The position numbers and the translations under genes were made by a program. From Chloroflexota bacterium (lineage in GTDB: Bacteria > Chloroflexota > Dormibacteria > Aeolococcales > Aeolococcaceae), in the NCBI GenBank assembly GCA_005889515.1, contig VBHE01000118.1, positions 1,313 to 8,069 on the forward strand: 6,757 bases of DNA, read 5' to 3'. The notes under the pieces are model-generated. The model was given only the letters and a program-made list of their open reading frames with translations. It was not told the origin of the DNA and searched no databases. Positions 1-6,298 of this stretch are shown piece by piece; the stretch's first letter is position 1; each line of letters begins with the position of its first letter.

Positions 1-285
1 TCGTCCTCCTCGGCCGGGGACCTGTCCTCGGCGAACCGGACCGAGGCGGTGAGCCCGTCCGCGCCGGCACCTCCCGAGAGCTCGACGGCGGCACCACCCG
101 CCACCTCCTCTCAACAGCAGGCACCGCCGAGCGCGCCGCAGTCGAACTCGGCGCGGCCGAACACCCTCGCCGCCACCCAGCTGCCTCCATCCGTCGCCGG
201 CTGGATGCGCGACGCCTTCCTGGCGTTCGGCGCGGCGCTCCTGATCCTCCTCCTCTCCGGAACCCTTCTCATCCGCTCGCGCTGA
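1..285 (+). CDS. C-terminal part of a Ser/Pro-rich protein with a C-terminal membrane anchor (5' end outside window)
   Basis: The frame is open from the first base of the window to a TGA at 283-285, giving 94 visible residues, so this is most likely the 3' end of a longer gene. A GTG at base 49 could start a 78-residue protein, but it lacks a convincing Shine-Dalgarno sequence and the same low-complexity composition continues upstream of it. The visible part is a Ser/Pro/Ala/Gln-rich, probably disordered linker (about residues 1-65). It is followed by one hydrophobic helix at about residues 71-91 (DAFLAFGAALLILLLSGTLL) and a short basic tail (RSR). That layout suits an exported protein whose spacer leads to a C-terminal anchor, with the basic tail in the cytoplasm. 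No LPXTG-type sorting motif is seen. The function of the missing N-terminal domain cannot be inferred. The gene converges on the regulator at 330-3212. Confidence 0.6.
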   Translation, partial: SSSSAGDLSSANRTEAVSPSAPAPPESSTAAPPATSSQQQAPPSAPQSNSARPNTLAATQLPPSVAGWMRDAFLAFGAALLILLLSGTLLIRSR

Positions 286-300
286 GAGGCGGAAGCGTCT

Positions 301-331
301 GACCCGGGGGGCGGTCGAGCCCCCCGTGGTC
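301..331. terminator. GC-rich hairpin between convergent genes, possible bidirectional terminator without a T-tract
   Basis: The left arm at 301-312 (GACCCGGGGGGC) pairs with the right arm at 319-331. This gives 8 bp, a single bulged T at 327, then 4 more bp, around the 6-base loop GGTCGA at 313-318. The hairpin starts 15 bases after the stop codon of the plus-strand gene, and its right arm runs into the TGA stop of the minus-strand regulator (330-332). The position between converging genes fits transcription termination in both directions. Neither side has a run of T/U, so it is not a canonical intrinsic terminator. T-less hairpins are often proposed as terminators in high-GC bacteria, so the role is inferred from position and stem strength. 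Confidence 0.5.
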
Positions 332-3212
332 AGGCTGTGAGCTCGGTCAGCCGCCGGGCGAGCTCGCCCTTGGAGGCGACGCCGAGCTTGACGTAGACCC
401 GGGCAAGGTGGGCCTCGACGGTGCGGCGGCTGATGAAGAGCCGGTCGCCGATCTCCTTGGCGGTGAGCCGCTGCGCCGCCAGCCGGGCCACCTGCAGCTC
501 GCGCACGGTGATGCCCTCGGCGCCGCGCACCGCGTCGGCGGCGCGGAGCCCCTCGCGGCCGCGGGCACGGAGCGACTCGACCACCCGGTCGCGCCGCCAG
601 AGCGCGCCGCACGCCTCGAAGGCGGTCGCGGCGTCGGCGAGCGCGCGCAGCTCGCCCGAGCCGCAGCGCGACGCCTGCGCCCGCGCGCAGGCGACCAGGG
701 CGCGTCCGCGCCAGGTCCCGTAGCCCCGCTCGGGAAGCAGCCCCTCGACCTCCCGCGCCGCCGCCTCCCCCTGGGCGGTCTGGCCGCGGCCGATCAGGGC
801 CCACGCCATGCCAAGGGTGGCGAGGGCGCCGAAGAGGTCGCGGTCGGCGATCGCGGCGATGCGCTCGAGGCTCGCGGCGGCGGCCTCCGCCTGGGCGGGG
901 ACGCCGGCCTCGACCGCCACCTCGGCGAGGTCGACGAGCACCGGGGCGGCGAAGACCATGGCGCCCATCCCGGTGAGCGAGTCCGACCCCCGGCGCAGCG
1001 CGGTGACGGCGTCCATGAGCCGTCCCTCCCGCCAGGCGAGCACCCCGGCGGCGTGGTGGGCGATGCCGCTGGCGACGAACCAGTGGCGGTCGCCGTAGAT
1101 CCGGCCGGCGGCGGCGACGTCGCGGCGGGCCTCGTCGAGCTGGTCGATCTCCACCGCCGACAGGGCCGCCGAGCAGAGCCCGGTGGCGCGGCGGCGGCTC
1201 AGGCCGCCGGGGTTGAGGATCACCGCCTCCCGGGCGCAGGCCAGCGACCCGGCGTAGTCGCACGCGAACCAGCGCACCAGGGACTCGAGCTCGAGGACGT
1301 TGCTGTCCCTCCAGCCCGGCACCGACTTGGCGTCGGCGAACGCCACCAGGGAGTCCTCGAGGTGGCCCTCGTAGCCGCGCGCCCACCCCAGGGACATGAG
1401 CCCCCAGGTCACCCGGTAGAGCTTCCCCGCCCTGCGCGCCATCTCGACGCTGCGCGAGAGCGCATCGACCGCCTCGGCGAAGCGGCCCTGGTAGAAGGCG
1501 GCGGTCCCGGTGACCCCGAGCGCCTGGATGGCGGCGTGCTCGTCGCCCGCGAGCTCCGCCTCGGCGAGCACCCGGCGGGCGCCCGCCTCGAGGGCGGGGA
1601 GGTCACCGCCGAGCCCCCGGACGTAGGCGAGCTCGAGGGTGGCGAGACGGCCCTGGGTGGGCTTGCCCGCGGCCTGGTAGAGGCGGATCGCCTCCTCGGC
1701 GGCGACCGCGGCCTCCTCGAGCTGGCCGGTGCCCCAGGAGAGGAAGCTGGTGAGCCGGCTCTTCACGATGGCGCGGACGGCGGGGCCGCTGCCTGCGGCG
1801 AGCACGGCATCGATCTCGCGGAGCGCGGCGACCGCGGAGCGGGTGTCGGCGTCGGCGCGGTGATCGACGACCCACTCGCCCTCGTCGAGGGTGTCGGCGA
1901 CGTCGAGCCAGCGGTGGTCGCCCGGCGGCAGGATGTCGGCGAGGGCCCCGAGGATCTTCAGCGCCTCGCGGAAGCCGCCGCGCTCCTCGGCCTGGCGGAG
2001 CGCGTCGCGGAGCACCGCGATCGCCTCGTCGTCACCGCTGTCCGCGGAGCGGGCGAAGTGGAGCGCCGCCTCGCCGAGATGGCCGGCGATGAGCAGGGCG
2101 CGACCGACCTGGCGGTGGAGGGCGAAGCGGGTGGCGCCGCCGATGTCTCCGTAGATGGTCTCGGCGATGACCGGGTGGGCGACCTCGTAGGCGACCCGGT
2201 TGCCGCGCTGGTCCTCGGTGACCAGGCGGGTGCGGGTGAGCCGGCGCACCGCCGGCGCCAGCTCCTCGAGGGGACGCCCGCTGAAGCGCACCAGCTCGCC
2301 GAGCTCGACCCGGCCGCCGGCGACGGCAAGCACCTCGAGCACCCGCTGCGCGCTCGCGTCGAGCAGGCCGACCCGGGCGCGGACGCGCTCGGCGAGCTCC
2401 TCGGGGAGGACGCGAAGCCCGGGCCGGGGCACCCCGCCCTCGTCGCGCAGGGCGCGCAGCAGCCCGACCGCGAAGAGGGTGTTTCCCCGCGAGCGCTCGG
2501 AGACCCAGTCGAGGACGTCCTTGCCAACGGTGCGGCCGAGCACGTCCTCGGCGAGCAGCTCGACCGCCTCCTCGCCGAGGGTCTCGACGTCGATGCGCCG
2601 GAGCACCTCCTGCTGCTCGAGGTCGAGGAGGACGCGGACGGCGAGCGGCTGGTCGGACAGCTCCCCGGGGCGCACCGCCGCGACCACCAGGGCGGGGGTG
2701 CGGGGGAAGTGGAGGGCGAGGTACTCGAGCACCTCCCAGGAGCTCGCGTCGGCGAGGTGCATGTCGTCGAGGAAGAGCACCACCGGGCGGCGCCGGGCGA
2801 GGTTGGTCAGCAGCGCGCCCAGGCTCTCGAGGAAGCGGATCCGCGGGGGCTCGCGGTCGGGGATGGCGCGGCGCACCCCGGCGACGCTGCGGAGCAGCCC
2901 GGCGAGGTCGTCGAGGAAGCCGCCGCAGAGCGCCGCCACCTCCTCCGGGGGGAGCTGGCGCAGGTGCTCCTCGAAGGCCTCGGCCCAGACGCCGAACGAG
3001 GCGACGGTGCTGAGCGGTCGGGCGCGGGCGGTGAGCGTCGTCGACGCCGCCGCGTGGCGGGCGAGCGACTCCTCGGCGAGCCGGGTCTTGCCCGCGCCGG
3101 GGTCACCGGCCAGCAGGACGCACCGCAACTCACCCGCCGCACTTCGCTGACGCTCGGCCTCGAGCGCGGCAACTTCCGACGCGCGCCCGACGAATCTCGG
3201 CTTCCCAGCCAT
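330..3212 (-). CDS. LAL/MalT-like LuxR-family transcriptional regulator with N-terminal AAA (STAND-type) ATPase
   Basis: A 960-residue cytoplasmic DNA-binding regulator of the large ATP-binding LuxR (LAL) type. Seen directly: the opening FVGR motif at residues 7-10, typical of AAA_16-type domains; Walker A GDPGAGKT at 36-43; Walker B VVLFLDDMH at 144-152; a LVVAAVRPGEL strand at about 175-185; and a winged-helix-like stretch to about 375. An alpha-helical region with TPR-like repeats covers about 400-870. A LuxR/GerE helix-turn-helix fills residues 900-960, with the recognition helix near 928-944 (SRRTVEAHLARVYVKLG). In this family ATP and an inducer or partner protein switch a multidomain activator, with the C-terminal helix-turn-helix binding DNA. 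The start at 3212 is chosen because AGGAGG lies 4 bases upstream and the conserved part begins at once. An in-frame start at 3263 would add 17 unconserved residues without a better ribosome site. The gene lies 72 bases downstream of cofD on the same strand, so it may be cotranscribed. Its inducer and targets are unknown; a role in F420 gene control is only suggested by position. Confidence 0.9.
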   Translation of the reverse strand: MAGKPRFVGRASEVAALEAERQRSAAGELRCVLLAGDPGAGKTRLAEESLARHAAASTTLTARARPLSTVASFGVWAEAFEEHLRQLPPEEVAALCGGFLDDLAGLLRSVAGVRRAIPDREPPRIRFLESLGALLTNLARRRPVVLFLDDMHLADASSWEVLEYLALHFPRTPALVVAAVRPGELSDQPLAVRVLLDLEQQEVLRRIDVETLGEEAVELLAEDVLGRTVGKDVLDWVSERSRGNTLFAVGLLRALRDEGGVPRPGLRVLPEELAERVRARVGLLDASAQRVLEVLAVAGGRVELGELVRFSGRPLEELAPAVRRLTRTRLVTEDQRGNRVAYEVAHPVIAETIYGDIGGATRFALHRQVGRALLIAGHLGEAALHFARSADSGDDEAIAVLRDALRQAEERGGFREALKILGALADILPPGDHRWLDVADTLDEGEWVVDHRADADTRSAVAALREIDAVLAAGSGPAVRAIVKSRLTSFLSWGTGQLEEAAVAAEEAIRLYQAAGKPTQGRLATLELAYVRGLGGDLPALEAGARRVLAEAELAGDEHAAIQALGVTGTAAFYQGRFAEAVDALSRSVEMARRAGKLYRVTWGLMSLGWARGYEGHLEDSLVAFADAKSVPGWRDSNVLELESLVRWFACDYAGSLACAREAVILNPGGLSRRRATGLCSAALSAVEIDQLDEARRDVAAAGRIYGDRHWFVASGIAHHAAGVLAWREGRLMDAVTALRRGSDSLTGMGAMVFAAPVLVDLAEVAVEAGVPAQAEAAAASLERIAAIADRDLFGALATLGMAWALIGRGQTAQGEAAAREVEGLLPERGYGTWRGRALVACARAQASRCGSGELRALADAATAFEACGALWRRDRVVESLRARGREGLRAADAVRGAEGITVRELQVARLAAQRLTAKEIGDRLFISRRTVEAHLARVYVKLGVASKGELARRLTELTA

Positions 3213-3216
3213 GCCG

Positions 3217-3222
3217 CCTCCT
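3217..3222 (-). promoter_or_regulatory. Shine-Dalgarno AGGAGG that sets the regulator start
   Basis: The sense strand reads AGGAGG followed by 4 bases (CGGC) and ATG at 3212. It is the clearest ribosome binding site in the window. It decides for the start at 3212 over the longer in-frame start at 3263. Confidence 0.75.
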
Positions 3223-3249
3223 CGAGCGCGAGAATACGCCGCCAGGGGC

Positions 3250-3289
3250 GGTGAAGGCGACAACCGTGTTCGGTGAGGCGTCGTTCACC
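3250..3289 (-). other. Nested inverted repeat spanning the cofD stop codon, possible attenuator, terminator or operator
   Basis: Three nested complementary pairs share one axis: GGTGAA (3250-3255) with TTCACC (3284-3289), CGAC (3258-3261) with GTCG (3280-3283), and ACCG (3263-3266) with CGGT (3271-3274). They enclose a four-base loop at 3267-3270. Together they make 14 bp, interrupted by a 2-base bulge and a small internal loop. The outer arm overlaps the cofD stop codon at 3285-3287, and the element fills about half of the 72-base gap before the regulator. No U-tract follows on the minus strand. It could reduce read-through from cofD into the regulator, or act as a dyad operator for the regulator gene. 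In such GC-rich DNA a coincidental fold cannot be excluded. Confidence 0.35.
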
Positions 3290-4250
3290 TCCGCGGCTCA
3301 CGGGATACCCCTCGACCGAATTCGAGCACCGCACCTGCGAGCCGCCGGCGCTCCCCGGGGGACGCGGCCAGGGTATCGGCGCACAGCACCCGCATCCCCA
3401 GCGCGTCGATCTCCGCGGACTCGGCGGCGGCGTCGCGCTCGTCGAGCACGAAGCCCTGGACGAGGCCGGCGTAGAGGCCGGCCACCGCCGCGGCGCGGTG
3501 GGGCAGGCCGCGGGCCTCCATGAAGGCGGCGCGGACCCGTGCTCGGCCCTGCTCCGGAGGGGTCGCCGGAGGCCGGCCGTTCACCACCGGGGTCACCGCC
3601 ACGGTGCCGCCGGCGCGCGCGGCCAGGGTCTCGCGCACCCCGGGCAGGGCGAGGATCGGTCCCAGGCTGCTCACCGGGTTGCTCGGAGCCAGCACCACCA
3701 GCTCGGCGGCGGCGAGGGCGTCGAGCACCCCCGGAGCCGGAGCGGCGTCCGCCCGCCCAGCATGGTCGACGCCGTGGACCCGCGGGCCGGCGTGGTGGCG
3801 CACCAGGTACTCCTGGAGGGTCAGCGGGCCGGCATCGGTGCGCACCACGGTGCGCACCGGCGAGTCGCTCATCGGCAGCAGCCGGGCGGCGACACCCCAG
3901 ACGGAGGTGAGCTCCGCGGTCGCCTCGCTCAGGGTGCGGCCGGCGCGGAGCTGCCGGGTGCGCTCGAGGTGCGTCGCCAGGTCGCGGTCGCCGACGTGGA
4001 ACCAGTCGGCGCCGTGGCGGGCGAGCGCCGCATTGCAGTGGAAGGTGTCGCCGCGCAGGCCCCAGCCGCGCTCCTCGTCGAACTCGCCGGCGAGCGCGTA
4101 GAGGACGCTGTCGAGGTCGGGGGAGACGTGGAGGCCGAGGTACTCCAGGTCGTCGGCGGTGTTGACGACGCAGCAGAGCTCGGCGCCGCGCTCGCCCAGC
4201 CCGGAGAGGAAACGGGCCGCGCCGAAGCCGCCGCAGAGAACCGCGATCAC
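3285..4250 (-). CDS. cofD: CofD/FbiA-type 2-phospho-L-lactate (or phosphoenolpyruvate) transferase of F420 biosynthesis
   Basis: A 321-residue soluble enzyme, about the usual family length. CofD/FbiA transfers the phospholactate or phosphoenolpyruvate moiety from its guanosine-diphosphate-activated donor onto FO, giving F420-0 or dehydro-F420-0 plus GMP. Motifs seen: the N-terminal strand and glycine loop VLCGGFGAARFLSGL (4-18); NTADDLEYLGLHVSPDLDS (30-48); GDRDLATHLERT (87-98); LLPMSDSPVRT (124-134); and APSNPVSSLGPILALPG (188-204). These are diagnostic for the family. The GTG start at 4250 puts the glycine loop at its usual place near the N-terminus; a weak GAGGG lies 5 bases upstream inside a G-run tract. 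The gene follows fbiC by 34 bases, so the two are probably one operon. Odd feature: residues about 222-245, where many family members have a GG..xKGP motif, read NGRPPATPPEQGR instead. The donor substrate cannot be decided from the sequence. The actinobacterial name for this enzyme is FbiA. Confidence 0.9.
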   Translation of the reverse strand: MIAVLCGGFGAARFLSGLGERGAELCCVVNTADDLEYLGLHVSPDLDSVLYALAGEFDEERGWGLRGDTFHCNAALARHGADWFHVGDRDLATHLERTRQLRAGRTLSEATAELTSVWGVAARLLPMSDSPVRTVVRTDAGPLTLQEYLVRHHAGPRVHGVDHAGRADAAPAPGVLDALAAAELVVLAPSNPVSSLGPILALPGVRETLAARAGGTVAVTPVVNGRPPATPPEQGRARVRAAFMEARGLPHRAAAVAGLYAGLVQGFVLDERDAAAESAEIDALGMRVLCADTLAASPGERRRLAGAVLEFGRGVSREPRR

Positions 4251-4281
4251 CCCCGCCCTCTGCGCCCCCCACCCACCACCC
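4251..4281 (-). promoter_or_regulatory. G-run tract over the cofD ribosome binding region, potential G-quadruplex
   Basis: The sense (minus) strand between the fbiC stop and the cofD GTG start carries runs of 3, 2, 3, 6, 3 and 4 G separated by short spacers of 1-6 bases; 23 of 31 bases are G. This satisfies the G3+N1-7 pattern for an intramolecular quadruplex and would be present in the mRNA. The only Shine-Dalgarno-like sequence for cofD, GAGGG at 4256-4260, lies inside it. A fold here could limit cofD translation or couple it to fbiC translation. The pattern is read directly; folding and regulation are inference. Confidence 0.4.
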
Positions 4282-4284
4282 GTT

Positions 4285-6285
4285 TCAGTGGAGGCCGGCG
4301 GCGGCGCGGACGCGAGCCGGGGCGCGACCGTACACGGTGGTGCGCTCGACCGGCACCCGGCCGATGGCGCGGATCGCCGCCTCGAGCTCCTCGGGCTCCT
4401 TGCGCACCCCCCACTCGGCGCCGGCCATGCGCGAGATGGTCTCCTCCATGAGGGTGCCGCCGAGGTCGTTGCAGCCGCCCATGAGCAGCTGCTGCGAGCC
4501 CTCGATCCCGAGCTTCACCCAGGAGACCTGGACGTTGTCGATGAGGCCGCCGAGCAGGATGCGCGCGATCGCGTGCACCCGCCGGGTGTCGGCGACCGAG
4601 GCGCCGGCGCGCGCCCGGCCGGCGAGGTAGATGGGCGCGTTCTGGTGGACGAAGGGCAGGGGCACGAACTCGGTGAAGCCGCCGGTTCGCTCCTGGATGC
4701 GCGCCAGCCGCCGCAGGTGCGCGACCCAGTGCGGGGGCGCGTCGACGTGGCCGTACATCATCGTCGACGACGAGCGGATGCCGAGCGTGTGCGCGGTGGA
4801 GACGATCTCCTCCCAGGTGTCGGCGGGGAGCTTGCCCTTGGTGAGCACCCAGCGCACCTCGTCGTCGAGGATCTCCGCGGCGGTGCCGGGGATCGTCCCG
4901 AGGCCGCGGTGGCGGCACTCCTGGAGGAACTCGGCGAAGGAGATGCCGAGCCGGGTCGAGCCGTTGAGCACCTCCATCGGGCTGAACGCGTGGATGTGGA
5001 TCTCGGGGACGCGTGCGTGGATGGCGTCGAGGATGCGGAAGTAGAAATCGGCGGGGAGGCCCGGGTGGATGCCGCCCTGGATGCACACCTCGGTGGCGCC
5101 GTAGCCCCGCGCCTCCTCGGCGCGGTCGGCGATCTCCTCGAGGCGCAGGGTGTAGGAGTCGGCGTCCATCTCGCGCTGGGCGAAGGCGCAGAAGCGGCAC
5201 CCCGTGTAGCAGACGTTGGTGAAGTTGATGTTCCGGTTCACCACGTAGGTGACCTCGTCGCCGACCGCCGCGGCGCGCAGCCGGTCGGCGAGGGCGCAGA
5301 GCTCCTCGAGCGCGTCGCCCTCGGCGCGGAAGAGCGCGAGCGCCTGCGCGTCGGTCAGTGGACGTCCCGCCTCGGCGGCGCGCAGCGCACCGCGGATCTC
5401 GGTGTCGAGACGCGCTGGGTCGGTTCCGTTCGGCGGCCATGCCGCGGTCACCGGCAGAGCCTCGAAGTCGCCGTACACCGCCATGGCGTCCTCACGAAGC
5501 CCCGCGTCCTCGGCCTTGGCGTATGTGAGCGCGGTGCGGCGCGGCTTCCACTCGACGTCCGGGTCCTGCCACGGCTGCGGCTCGGGGCGGGCGCCCTCGA
5601 CGGCGAGCCCGTCGTCGCCGAGCAGCGCCGCGACCGGACGGCGCATCCGCGTCGCCAGGTAGGGGTCGGGGCGGGTCGCATACTCGGGGTAGAGGCAGAG
5701 CCGCTCGCGCAGCCGCAGGCCGTGCTCGGCGGTGCGCGCGGCGAGCTCGTCGAGCGCGGGCCACGGCGCCTCGGGGTTGACGTGGTCGGGGGTGACCGGC
5801 GACACCCCGCCCCAGTCGTTGATGCCGGCGTCGAGCAGGCGCGGGTAGTGGGGGTCGCTGAGGTTGGGCGGCGCCTGGACGTTCATCCGCGGCCCCATCA
5901 CCACCCGCGCGGTGGCGACCGCGGCGAGGAACTCGTCGAACTCCGGCTCGGGATGGTCGCGCATCGCCGTGCGCGGCTTCGCCCGGAAGTTCTGGACGAT
6001 GACCTCCTGGACGTGGCGGTGGCGGCGGTGCGCCTCGCGGATGGCGAGCAGCGCGTCGGCGCGCTCCTCGGCGGTCTCGCCGATGCCGACGAGGATGCCG
6101 GTGGTGAAGGGGATGCCGAGCCGCCCCGCGTCCTCGATGGTGCGCAGGCGCACGGCCGGCAGCTTGTCCGGGGAGCGGTGGTGCGCCATCCCCCTCTCGA
6201 GAAGGCGCTCCGACGTCTGCTCGAGCATGATCCCCATCGAGGCGCTCACCTGCTTGAGCCGCGCCATGTCCTCCCAGGACATCAC
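4285..6285 (-). CDS. fbiC: FbiC C-terminal open frame: rest of CofG plus complete CofH domain
   Basis: This is the longest uninterrupted piece of the broken fbiC, 666 residues if read from the GTG at 6285 (the next codon is ATG, 6282). Residues 1-250 are the remaining CofG barrel, with SPDK at 38-41, IPFTTGILVGIGET at 58-71, QEVIVQNFRAK at 93-103, QAPPNL at 137-142 and DWGGVSPVTPDHVNPE at 157-172. Residues about 310-650 are a full CofH domain. It has the 4Fe-4S cysteines C359, C363 and C366, then CIQGGIHP at 401-408, HAFSPMEV at 432-439, GTIPGTAAEILDDEVRW at 463-479, SSSTMMYGHVD at 505-515 and DLGGTLMEETISRMAG at 607-622. No good Shine-Dalgarno precedes 6285 or 6282, so separate translation is doubtful. 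If it were translated, CofH chemistry might survive while CofG, lacking its cysteine cluster, could not act. Confidence 0.75.
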   Translation of the reverse strand: MMSWEDMARLKQVSASMGIMLEQTSERLLERGMAHHRSPDKLPAVRLRTIEDAGRLGIPFTTGILVGIGETAEERADALLAIREAHRRHRHVQEVIVQNFRAKPRTAMRDHPEPEFDEFLAAVATARVVMGPRMNVQAPPNLSDPHYPRLLDAGINDWGGVSPVTPDHVNPEAPWPALDELAARTAEHGLRLRERLCLYPEYATRPDPYLATRMRRPVAALLGDDGLAVEGARPEPQPWQDPDVEWKPRRTALTYAKAEDAGLREDAMAVYGDFEALPVTAAWPPNGTDPARLDTEIRGALRAAEAGRPLTDAQALALFRAEGDALEELCALADRLRAAAVGDEVTYVVNRNINFTNVCYTGCRFCAFAQREMDADSYTLRLEEIADRAEEARGYGATEVCIQGGIHPGLPADFYFRILDAIHARVPEIHIHAFSPMEVLNGSTRLGISFAEFLQECRHRGLGTIPGTAAEILDDEVRWVLTKGKLPADTWEEIVSTAHTLGIRSSSTMMYGHVDAPPHWVAHLRRLARIQERTGGFTEFVPLPFVHQNAPIYLAGRARAGASVADTRRVHAIARILLGGLIDNVQVSWVKLGIEGSQQLLMGGCNDLGGTLMEETISRMAGAEWGVRKEPEELEAAIRAIGRVPVERTTVYGRAPARVRAAAGLH

Positions 6286-6298
6286 CCCGGGATTGAGC

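Noticed and set aside
49..285. A complete 78-residue small gene starting at GTG 49.
   Set aside because: The frame is open with the same composition back to base 1 and there is no ribosome site, so a truncated longer gene is more likely.
3231..3236. TATTCT as a -10 element for the regulator.
   Set aside because: The nearest -35-like TTGTCG is 21 bases upstream, too far, and the implied transcript start would fall almost on the Shine-Dalgarno sequence.
408..3254. A 948-codon plus-strand open frame opposite the regulator.
   Set aside because: Its translation is low-complexity Gly/Ala/Glu/Arg/His-rich with no domain. It mirrors the codon bias of the minus-strand gene, as expected in very GC-rich DNA.
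3213..3263. A longer start for the regulator at 3263.
   Set aside because: The 17 extra residues are not family-like, and the AGGAGG site correctly spaced for 3212 is much better.
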